From: Zeugodacus cucurbitae
Taxonomy: Eukaryota > Arthropoda > Insecta > Diptera > Tephritidae
Length of the DNA stretch: 64,000 nucleotides
Reading direction: 5' to 3'
NCBI RefSeq assembly: GCF_028554725.1
Contig: NC_071667.1
Coordinates: 83,738,001-83,802,000 of the forward strand
Shown here piece by piece: positions 1-12,100 of this stretch. A program made the position numbers and the translations under genes. The notes under the pieces are model-generated. The model had not been told where the DNA came from and did not search any database. It saw only the letters and a program-made list of their open reading frames with translations. How positions within the stretch are numbered: the first letter of the stretch is position 1; the number at the start of each line of letters is the position of its first letter.

Positions 1-191
1 ACCACAACTGCTAACTCCACTGCTGCTGCTACTACTCGTCTTACAAATGTTGTTGGTGGACGCATTATTATTGTTTTTGTTATTTCCCGACGGCGCTGTT
101 GGCGTGTTCTGCGTTGTAGTTCGACTGATATTTTGCACGATCAAATTCAGACAATCCAAACTGGAACCGTTCGCGGCCGATGAATCGAATT
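1..191 (-). CDS. nau: nautilus coding exon 5 (partial, runs off the left edge)
   Basis: Acceptor TTTTTACAG, then 63 full codons beginning (E)FDSSAANGSSLDCLNLIVQ. NGSSLDCLNLIV is the strongly conserved C-terminal box of Nautilus. After it comes a low-complexity Asn/Ser/Thr stretch still open at position 1. The stop codon and 3' UTR are outside the window. Confidence 0.9.
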
Positions 192-3100
192 CTGTAAAAA
201 ATGTGAACGTTGGTTTGAGAATAATACAAAATTTGAAAAAAAAACAGACTAGACTTGTAAGTATTTTTTCCACAAATATTTGCATAAAAAAGACAGTCTG
301 CAAAATCTTAAAGTTGTGATTGTATGAAATATGAAATATCTATGTAATTTTGTCATGCAAAGAGTAATGAATATATATGATTCGATTCCATTACTAAGTT
401 CCACTTAAGGACTATACACTAAAAAGCTAACAGTCGGCACATACGAGGGCCTGTCAAATCTATCGGTCGGAGAAGAAACATTTGAATTTAAAGTTATTAT
501 TTATCATTTTAAAATGAAGAGTTATTTTCCAAGATAGTTATTATCCATAACATAGCTTCTATCAGAATATCAGATTTATTTGCAAATAATATCACAGTTT
601 TATAATATAGTCCAGTCCTTCATTTCACTAAAAGCCAAATTTCATCACGTCATATTTCCGATCAAAAAAAGCTTCACTACAATTTCTATATTGTGTCTTG
701 TTTAGGATTTTCTAGTTCCTAATTAATTATTTACAATACTGAAGGTTGCCGCTATGAATGTTACACATTTGGTTTCGAAAACTATTATCACTGTTAGTGG
801 GCTTTCAAATACTGTTTAATACCACTTCGAACCAGTTTGAGGGTCGTTTCCTTTATTTGTATATCTACAGTATTAACCGTCTGCACGTCTATATGTTTAT
901 TGCAGTTTGAGGAGTATTTATATTTATTCTATGGCAACAAAGTGTAATTTAACTGATAAGAGAATGTATATATACAAATATATATACATAAATATTTGGC
1001 TGAGAATATCAAGAAACATGACTTTCGCTTCGGTCGTAACACCTGTTGTGCCTTATCTAATAATTGTGTCAATTTCATACATGTATGCATATTAAAAAAA
1101 AGAAAGTCTGAGAAGTACGCACGAGTATAGGGTGAGACAATTAGGTAACTAAGCTTTAATTTGGTTGATTGGTTGGTTGGTTGGTTGAAAAGGGACGCAA
1201 ACAGAGTCTGGCCACACCTTAGCCAATATTAGAACCATTGTAAGTTTTAACTTAATTGACTATAAATAAAAATTAGATACAGAGGCTTCTACAATAAAAC
1301 TTTTAAACAAAAAATATTTTAATTTTAATATTAATGATGGAAATTCAAAAATATTTACTTATTAAATTTGTATGTATTATATATTCGTATTACTAATAAA
1401 AGTATATATTAATATTCAAGGCTCTAATTCAACCAATTTTTCAAAGAAACAATACTCTGGGAAGTCACTTTCAAGAACGATGAATAAAAATCATCGAAAT
1501 ATGCACCCTGTGCCGCTTTCAATTAGTGTCTAATAAATTATCGATAACCCTTAGATTAAACATTTATAACCGAAATTTCAACGACTAAATTTAAGAGGCA
1601 TATCCGAGTCTAATTATTGACTAGTGCTATCATAAAATATAAACAGTATTAATAGAACAGAAAAGTTTTAATTTGGGTGCAAATCTATTGAACTTTAATC
1701 TGATAACCGTTTAAGAGTTAATAGTAAATCAAGATTTATCAGCACCACAGTGCATAACGATAAGACTGTATTGAAGATAATTCGCAAATTTTGCAAAATA
1801 TTAAACATTTCTACAAAAAACCATATTTTTGCAAACAATTTTTTGTTTTTGTTAAAAGAACCGATAACTCAACCAGTATCCTACATTTGCACTTTTCAGA
1901 CCAGATTTTATGCTCACTGTAGTGTATATTTAAAAACACATACGAGGTATGTTCAAAAAATAACGGGAATTTCTGTTTAAAAATAACAATATTTATTCAT
2001 TTGCCTATATTAATGTTGTCGCCTTCAAATTAGACTCCATTCGATATTATGCACTTATGCCTGCTCTTCTTCTAATCGTCAAAACACTTCTTAAACTCGA
2101 TTTTTTGGAATAGCCTTTGGTTTTTTCAGTGATTTCTAGTATGCTTGCACAAGATAGCTATTTAAGGTTCATTTTATTGGGATGCAAAGAGATCTCTACA
2201 AATATTTTGTTGGGTTTATGTTGACACAAATGTCCAAGATCGATATAAAAAAATCGATTTAATCGACCAGTGCATAACCCTAAAGACATCTATTGGAAAA
2301 CGACGGAAGCAAAGTTGTAGACCTAATATATTTGGAGCATTGTCTGGCGTATATGGTGGCTGGGACATACAGTATCGTTTCTGGCCAAGACTTATCGAAC
2401 AAACAACGTGAGCTTTTAACAAACGAAAATCGCCAAACTCATAAAAACATGTCTAATATTAGTGGCTGCTGCAGACATAGTAAGCAATGAATAATTGGAC
2501 TCCCCAAACACTTTAAATTTTAATTTTTACAATTACCGTTATTTTTTTAACACACCAAGAGCATATATAATCTAATATTTTACAGTATTATACATTAGTA
2601 TTAAGTAATACCTGAGAAAATGCCGAAAGTGTCCAAATCATTGTGGAACATATTTAACTTCTGTCGCAAATACGCACCTGAATATGAGTTCTGCAAATAG
2701 AAAATAGAAAAAAGTTAATATGAAATAAATTTGCTAAAAAAACTAAAATTTATGCATGTAAAATAAATAAGGAACATTTTATGCTTATAGAACATAAATT
2801 TCAAAGAAATTCAAGGAACCAAACACCAGTGCTGGTGTGACGCAACTCACTATTAGCTAAATGTACAAGGAACTGCGCGATTGTTTAAACGCAGAATTTC
2901 GTCTGCGGTTTTTGCCGGCAAGTGACAATGCAAATGACAACGTCAAAATTTAGGCGTCTGTGTTGTTGTCATCGGAAAACATGGCCTAATGATTGGGTTG
3001 GCAACAATGTGCACAAATTGTTGGCGTTGCAAGAATTGTTAGAAATGCACACAAGGTACACTTTTTGCAGTCCTACAGCATAAACTAACACAAACAACAA

Positions 3101-6100
3101 CACACTGTATTAAGCCAATTAAAATGCAATGAACCTCAAAGGCTAATTGTGTTGAACCGTCGAGATCTCGTAGTCAAGAGAAAGAAGACACTCGCAACCA
3201 ACAGACTGACACGTACAACTTGTAAATTGTTGCCATTGTTTTGGCTGTTGCAACAAGCGTAATTAGGGGAACCGAAAAACAAATATTCTAATTCCTTCTC
3301 CTTAGTACCATTAGTATAATAGTTCAGAGATTTGGGAGAAAATAGATATTTATTGGGTCGCTAAAAGGGTTATTTTTGGTTTTGCGGTGGCACAAAACTG
3401 ACTTCAATTTTATAAAACTTTTGTTTTTTTTTAATTAGGAATTTAAAACTGTTTTTCCTCTTCTTAGTTTTATACATATAACAAGCTCCGGCTTCGCACG
3501 GGTTTAAACAAACATTTTAAAAGCTACAAGTTTTTACATACTAGAAAATGAAAATATATTTTATTTGCAATGAGCTAAAACTTGATTAGTCTTGATGTTG
3601 TGGTGCGCTCGATGTCTTTCTCTCTAATTATGAAGGCGTTGGTAGCGCTCAGAGTTCGACGCCCTGGTGCGAGCTTGCATTTTTCTAATATTTTGTTCTT
3701 CAAGCCGACTCGACGCTCAAGCGGGAGGTTTTGAAATTTTGTTCAGCAAACAGCTGCGAACGTTAGTTAATCGACTCTTTGGCACGCGATTGCGATGGGA
3801 AGAGAATGACTTGCAAAACGATTTTCAGTTTCAGATTAAGATTCTCCATCACGCAGTCCTTTTGATACCCTCTCCTGGTAACTATTTCCAGAAAGTTGAG
3901 GTTCTAGCAATAAATATAGCCTATGTTACTCGAGGTGAATGTAGCTTTCCAATGGTGAAGAAATTTTTGAAATCGGCACAGTAGTTTTTGAGTTTATTCA
4001 TTACAAACATACATACAAACATACATACAAATCTTTCCTCTTTATAAAAGTGTATGTAATTAACAAAGCTTTCTCCACTTATCGTCTATCACAATCTAGT
4101 TAAAAACTGAAGAAAGTTTTTTTTTATTTTTGGAATCAAGAAAAAGTCACACGGAATCAGGACTGACGAATATGGAGGCTGAGGTATAATTACTGTATTG
4201 TTTGAGATCAAGAATTTACGAAGAAGCAACGAATTTTGAGCTTTTAACAAACAATTATCAAATCAATCTCATAAAACCAGGTCTCACTTCAGTGACTTCT
4301 ACAGACAAAGTAATCAGTGACTACAGCTGAAACCCTTGACATTTTAAGTTTTTAAATTCCCGCTATTTTTTGATCACTCCTTGTATTCAATGAGAGAACT
4401 TCTATGAAAGACTTTTTTGCTAACTTTATTTCCTTCACATTTTCACTTTCCTTATACACTGTACACTCTTTGTAACAAATTCACTGCACTTATTAGTAAT
4501 TAAAATAATTTTCTTTAATTTCTGCACGCGTTGCACTGCAAACTTTGGCATACCCAGACGACATGACGACCGCATAAACATGCACACGAGTGCCACACTT
4601 TCTCACAAGTACGTATGTTAGTATGTATGTAGAATCATCAACTCAATAGATTTACGTACTTTCATAAAGTGAGTATGGTGATCTATGCTGTAAAATGATA
4701 AACGCTATTTTTGGCATTTCATTGTGTACGAATCTCATTTGGGTAAATACGAGACAAAGTGCTCTTTCCGGCAACCATAAATCTGCGCCATTGAAATGTG
4801 TTGTCTATGAATTCTGGGTGGTTCGCGGTGCTGACTCGAGTGTGCTGGAACCGCAACCCCAGGCGCACACAAGCACGTCTGTCAATACTCTGACGGCTAT
4901 TTTTTATTGCAGCGAATATGTGTGTGCACTTTGTAGGCCCCACTGGCACAAACTCGTACGAGTTTATACATGAACAGAGACGCCGCGCTGTGCGCTGACT
5001 TACATAATCCTGCTGCCACATGCAGATATTTATACTGTCGCAGTTGCTTTAATTGCATTATAATGCACAAGTAACTTTTTTAGTGCGGCCCTTAATGTTT
5101 CACATGCACAAATAATGCAGTTAGTTATTCGATGAGTGTGTTTGTGCGTGCAGCCGTTCAACAAGTGCATTAAGAGCCTGGAGTTGCATGCGCGCCCATT
5201 AAAGGATCGCATGCCTGCACATGTGGTTCGGACCATTTCATAACGCACTATTTGTTTTATGTGTTTTTGTTTTTTTTTTTTTTGCTTATTTCGAATTCTT
5301 TAATGAATTTACAAATGGACTTTTATAAAACCATTCATCATGCTGGGCTTTGGGCTTTCTGTCAGTGTTATCGTGCGCTTAACTGCTTCAGTTTACAACC
5401 GCATGATTAATAGCTTAAGATGTGTATTTTTTATGAAGTTGGGTAATACATCTTTAAAAAAGTCTCAGAAGGATTATTTAACATCAATGAACAAGAAATT
5501 TATGTGCGCTGAAATAAGCTAAGCTTAGCTATCTTCTTTTAGAACTTCCAGTTGTCATTGATCACAACCGTATGCCGTTATAAAACATACTTTATATTCA
5601 GGGTAGATGGACAGCTTAATGCTAACACTTTCATTTCATATTTTTCAATGCATTTTTCTTATATAAATAAAAACCACACTTCCGTAAGATATTTAGCATC
5701 TCATTTCTGAAATCTGATTTAAAGTGGTTTGATTTGTCTTGACTAATTTATTTCAAAAATTAATTAGTAAAACTTTTTCTACAATTTCAGCTTTACCTCT
5801 AACGGAATTTTTTACTGAACACCTATTAGAATTTATTTTGTATGGAATGAAGAGGTTTCCAGCAAACAAATTCCTTAATACGAGGAGTGTTCCAAAAATA
5901 ACGGGAATTTTGAAATTTCCAATTGTCTAAAAGTCAAATAATTTTATTTACAAGCATACGAGAAATCGTTGAAAGAGCGAGTTTTAGAAGTTTTTCTAAG
6001 ATTGAAAGAAGCGCTGGCATAAGCGCATAATATTGAATGGGGACTATTTTGAAGTCGACAACATTAATATAAACGAATGAATAATTTGTTTTTTTTCAAA

Positions 6101-9100
6101 AAATGAAAATTCCCTTTATTTTTTGTACACACTGCGTATACCAAACACGTTCATAAATGCGTAACACTTTAAAATCACAAATTAGTCCCAACAAAATCAT
6201 TCAGTTTTGCCTTAAAATTGTAAATTGCATGCAAGAGATACATATTATAGCTCATAATTCCATAAATGAATAAAAACTAAAATCTTAGAGTAATTTGGAC
6301 GACCCCAAATTAATGCTTCGCTGCAAAATGCATTTCACTCTGGCGATATGCCAAAATTCAATCAAAATCATAAAACCGAAACCATTATGCTCGTGTATCA
6401 TTCTGCATATATACTCGTACATATTATATGTGGAGCCCCATTCTTTCATTAGTGCTTCACCCTCTGAGTATTTGTGTGCGGAATCAAACGTTTTATGGTA
6501 AATTAGCGAATTTGTACATTTTCTAATCTGTGCGCAAGCATCCACCTTAGCAGAGCATAGGAAGTCATATGCACCTCGGTGCCACGGTGGCTTTCGTTAG
6601 CGCGCGAATTCATGGAGAGCCGGCAATCGCTCAAGCATTCATTTGTGCTGCACTTTTCATTGTGGTGGAGATTTGCGAGTGGGGTAATCTCTTTTTTGCT
6701 GCCGTTACTTTTTACTTTGCTCTCATTTATTTTTTTGTTGTTACAGTCAACATTGAAAAATTATCACTCAAATGTAATTTGTAAAACCTTAAGTTGGAAA
6801 AGGTGTGAATTGCACTTTGCCACCTAAAAATAGTCGCTGTTGTGCAGTGGCTTTCACTTTCTTCGGAATCAGCAGAATCGGCAACATGTTTTAATTGCAA
6901 GCGATTTGTTCAGCTGTCAAATCGTCAGTTTGTAAATGCCGACGTGCAACTGCTCGATCAATGAAGTCGTCGGCGTCTACAAGCGCTACTACTTAGACAC
7001 CAAAAGCAAGCACAAAATAGACAGCGGCACGGTGGTAGAAAGCATCCAGACTGAGAGTGCTTGTAGTGTGAGGCCCGCGTCCATACACAGTTAGTTACAT
7101 TTCCATTTTCGGTGTCATGTTTTTCCCGTGCAATTTGTCATTAACACAGCCGCCCAACACGCCCCCGTTTCAGTGTTGCTTTCCCCATCGAACGAGGCAT
7201 GTAACACACGAATACTCAGAGAGTTGCACACACATACATATATATTTGCATATGTATTGCTATGTTAATGATTGCCGACAGGCGATGCGATGCGATGCTA
7301 TGCTATGCGACGCGTTGATATCATCGATATGCTGTCGAGCGTTCAACTGTTCGCCACAATCAAACAAGCCAGCGCGCATTCTATGAATTCCGACACACTA
7401 ATGTACCTTCACGCACCCAATCTCGGGGCACGACATACATACACGCGCATAGCATGGCATAGCACGCGACACAGCCCATTTGCCGTGCATTCATTCAGGT
7501 CGCTCGTTGCGTTATAGTAAAATTATTTTAAACCATTTGAATTTGTAAAAATTAATTTACGGCAACGCATTTTTGTCACAAATTTTTATGCTTTATGGGC
7601 TCTCCATACGCACGGCATCAAAGGGGAATCATATATGCGAGTAAAAAGGTGTGAACTCAGCTCCAAATGTGGTAGCTGCGCGTGCTTGTGTGCGTAAGTC
7701 GGGAAATAAAGCGCCTTAAAATGTGCTTTCACAATAATTCAAGTGTTCAAGTGTTCAAGGGTTACAACGTTAGAACTAAAATATGATATTTTTCAATCGC
7801 ATTCATAGATTTGGGATAATGCTTGCCTGAATCATGGGCCGTGATCAAATGGGGTGAGACGCTTTGTTAAGTGAAATCTCTTGATATATGGAAATTCTTA
7901 GTAATAGTCTTATAAAATAATTTGGCATACAATAATGTTTATATGCCTTGTAGATCTAATTATATTTGTTCCGCACTGAAAAGATTTTGTTTGATTTAAT
8001 ATCAATCTTAGTCATCACCATATAAATGATCTACTTTCGGTTTGATACGAATATTCCAATGGATGATATAATAGACATTGGCCGGGATTTTGAGTGTATC
8101 CAAGGCCTACAATTCCTTCAGCGAATATTAATATTATGGGGATAGGGCATTGGAATTTATAAATGTTGTCCCCTAGTGCTCTACCGAGCTCGGTAAACGC
8201 TGGTTATTAACCAGAACCTGCTCGGTCTCGAGATCCTTTTACCCAAAGTGGAAGAGGTGAACTGAACTACTTGCACTCAAAAAGATTCACCTTGCCGCAA
8301 TAGTATGAGTTCACACCGGACACTGCGGAATAGGCATAAATGCGATGAGGCTGAAATCCTGCCGGATGTAAACGGTCAGCGTTGGCAAGACTGAGGTTGA
8401 AATATCTCAGTAACTATATCTTTGGTGAACCAAGCGAACTTGCCGGAATGGTCATTAGCCGCCTTATAAAATGTGGGAAGGGTCAAGGCACTTCGACGAT
8501 ACATTAGAGCCTTCTTTGCGATCCATACACACGATTCTTTTGGCATCTCAACATTCCGGCGTATTTAGCTGTCCAGGTGGGATGCATCGCGACACCTGCC
8601 GCAAGGGGTAACCTTTGATTGTAACGTAACCTAACCTAACTCTAATCCGACAGCAAAGTTTGACGAAAAATTATAAAAATAATATTTCCAGTTCAGTTCT
8701 AGTTCACAATATATTCAAACTTAGTCCTTTCCTTCCTTTCCATCATTTATAACTTAAATTAACAGAAACTGATTAACCGCTGCTGATATTACATAGTAAT
8801 TTGGAGAAAACCCATTTCAACAGATCCGCCACATATACTATAATACATATACTTATTTTAAACAAATATTCAACTAATTTCGGTTCCATACATTTGTATA
8901 TGTATACGTACATATGTACTCACAAAACAATTGACTACAAAAAGAGAGATTAAAAGACAATTTGCATTCTTAAATATCAATATTTGAAAAGTACTCACAT
9001 CACAGCCATTGATTTCTAGCCAAAATTTCTAGCGAACCATTGGAATTGAGCAATAAATAAGGTGCCAGCAATTATAACAGCCGAAAAGACGAAAAGAACA

Positions 9101-12100
9101 GGCGCAGACCGCCCAGGCGTATGGCATGCTCAATGCAAATGCTGGCAAGGAAAGCGACTCGTGCTTTTCACAGACGTGCGTGTGCGCCTATGCACTGCCA
9201 CAGTGGTATGGCGTACATACATACTCACATATATGTTCATTATTAGTATGGCGTATGTATATAGGTGTATGTGCGCTTGAGTGTTCCGATATCTGGCACA
9301 GAAATAATTCATAGTTAAATGCAAACAAAAAATATATCTAATTCATAAATAGGCGACACGATGATTATTAAATGTGAACGTCAGCGTAAACATAAATATT
9401 TTCCAATTGCTGGATGCGTAAATACATATTTGTATGTTGGCGAAGTGAAGTGGGGGGCTGTGGGGTGTGTGTGTGTGTGTGAGGGGACCAAATGGGCGGC
9501 AGCAAAACAAATTGTTTTCTTTTCCGCATTGACACGAGAAAATTTTGAAACAAAAAAGTTGGAGAGAATAGTACACACATGCAAACATACACAGTCTCTA
9601 GATATTTGTCTTCGTTTATGCATTCCTCGCTTGTTTATTGTTAATGCAGTGGATATGTTTGTTTTACAAAACACAAAATATTTAATAACAAAATTTAAGG
9701 GTTAATAATTTTAAAGCAATTTTCATAAACTTTAGTCATCTTGAGACGTCAATTTATCGCATGCTTGCAATTTTCTTTGATGCAATTCGATCAGCTGACA
9801 TATAATTCACATTGCAAAAAAATTTTTTTTTTTGCTTGTCTGTATATAGAACATTTAGCGATATCTAGTACTTAATTAAACCAAATTTTTATTCCTCAAG
9901 CTTTTTATATATTTTCTCTTTGAGAGTGTCTGTATCAATATTTATTTGTATGCCAGTATTATAAATCGAAGAAATATTTGTTGTGACAATCTATCAATTA
10001 TTTCCCCACTTATACACACACACGTTATAAGGCCAGCCATAGCCTTGTCTTCGCCGCATCTTCAACGAGATGTGCGTATAAGTAAACAATAATGTTTGTA
10101 TATATTTTTTTGTAGAACATACACACGCCGACGTCATCTTAAGAAATCAAAATAGAGAACAAAGCGTTGTCAAACGAAATTAAGTAACAGAACTTACGAC
10201 AACCTGACAATAAAGATTTAAAAACTTTACATTATTCGCAGTTAGGCGATGAACACAAATGTCACACACGCTGTTACGGATCGTAATTCAGTAAACGCTT
10301 CATAAAATAGACTTAAATTTAAATATACAAATAAATAAGTTTAGAAGTAGCCGACGCCGACAACAATAACAATTCATTAAAGTCGTATTGTGATTTTATT
10401 GTTATGATTCGCTTATTTTTTTATGTATTTTATTAGTATGAGTAAATATCACTCACCAAATAGTCCTGTTGACACGCTTTCCCACTTATGCCTTCGCTTA
10501 GACAATCGATCGAACGTGTGGGTGAGGATTCCTAAAATAGAAATAAAGAGACAAAAAAGTGGTCGTTTAGAAGCTGCGTTGGCTTATAAATAAACTCTTA
10601 TTGAATGTTGCGACGCATTGTGGATTTCAACAACAACAACAAGATTGCAACAACTAACATTACCTGCAACAGATCTTCGAGACTCTCAATATACTCGATG
10701 GCATTGCGCAGTATTTCAACTTTCGGTAATCTTTGATTTGGATTTGTCGACGTGCGACGCTTCAGCACCTCAAAAGCCTCATTTACCTGTAAGAGATATG
10801 TCAAAACAAATTATGTTTGTTATTTCAGCTAAATTTAATGGTTGAGTATAAATTGTTGCTGAGGGTTGATATACTGATATAATATTAAAAGTTGGACGCT
10901 GTCATACAAAACCCAAAGTAATATTAAATTGAATATTGAATTTCTCGACATGATTTATGAGTTCTTGCGCATAGCTAAATGCTTCCACAACTTCCTTATA
11001 AGTTTCGTGAAAGTTTTTAGATCTGTAAAGCAAATCGTCGATCTTTCAAGCGACTTTCCTAAAAGATCTTGCCTAGCTTTTGTTAAAAGTATCTAATTCA
11101 CTTTGCACAAGGCAAAAATATGTAATTTAGGATTTAAGTGTAAGTCATCTCCAATGACGTGTCCCAAAAAAAAAGCCGTGGACAGCATAACTCATTATTG
11201 GTTCATTCAAAATCAATAATCCACAAATATTTCGAGAATACATTGTTAAATCTAGTTAATAAACAAAGCAAAAAAAGAAAATACAGTGGAACTTACATAA
11301 CTCGAACTTCTATAACTCGAAGATCGCCATAACTCGAACTTTATATTTGGCAATAGCGTTTAGAAATCAAATTTCATACAAATTTCCTTCCATAACTCGA
11401 AGTTCTCCAACACTCGAACATTTGAAATGGCAATTGAAGTAATATTTCATACAAAATTCATTCTATAAATCGAACTCAAAAATTAAAAATTTTACCATCG
11501 AGGAAGTATTTTAAAAGAGTCCACTGTATCAAAATTTAAATTTTTTACAGAAATCATCATATAATGGCTCGAAAAAAATGTGATTTAATATACATATGTC
11601 TACAAAATTTTTACAAAATCGCTTCATAACTTTCCAAGAAATCATGTCCATCGAAAAATTAAAAAAAAATTAATTTTGAGATAAACGCGTTTAAAGTTTG
11701 ACATTCAAACTGAAGTGTCGAGATGGGCGGATCTTTCAAAGGGTAATGGATGGCTTAGAATTTTACTCAGATCGATTTGATATTTTTGGATGTTATCTAA
11801 ATATAGCAACATTTTAAGCGAATTATTTACATTAAACACAATTCTAGAGCTTCATAATCATACTTATACAGTTGAACTTCTCTAACTCGAATCACCAAAA
11901 TCCATAAAACAACTTCGAGTTAGAGAGACTTCAAGTTATAGACCTTCTCATTAAAATATACAATTTTTCAAAAAGGTGTAAAATATAGATCGCATAAAGT
12001 CGCATAAAGTTGTATATGTTAAAACAGTTATTGTTTGGCTCTTCAGTCTATAGGGACTTCTTTAAAATTCTACCTCGATAGTAAAATTTAAAATTTCGTA

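Larger units (their letters stand above)
192..2611 (-). other. nautilus intron 4
   Basis: AT-rich intron of 2.4 kb. It has a TTGG tetranucleotide run at about 1162-1187 and the nested mariner-like composite at 1942-2562, whose right end lies only about 50 bp from exon 4. No other coding signal was seen. Confidence 0.8.
2691..10456 (-). other. nautilus intron 3
   Basis: 7.8-kb intron. It contains an arthropod-type interspersed repeat (3478-4048), mariner-like fragments (4138-4385, 5880-6138), and a non-LTR remnant (about 8160-8640). Microsatellites include a GT run at 9464-9482. Several 60-110 codon open frames between 4.7 and 9.7 kb occur on both strands at once and show no homology, so I treat them as chance. 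Confidence 0.75.

Noticed and set aside
3667..3984. 105-codon frame as a host gene
   Set aside because: Lies inside an interspersed repeat whose 3' part (TAGCCTATGTTACTC..CTTTCCTCTTTATAA) is common in arthropods.
4695..5021. Opposing 92- and 100-codon frames within nautilus intron 3
   Set aside because: Mutual shadows in a slightly GC-richer stretch, no homology or splice support.
8625..8640. Telomere-like TAACCTAACCTAAC
   Set aside because: Only two to three units, directly at the end of a non-LTR remnant; fits its 3' tail. Flies do not use such telomeric repeats.
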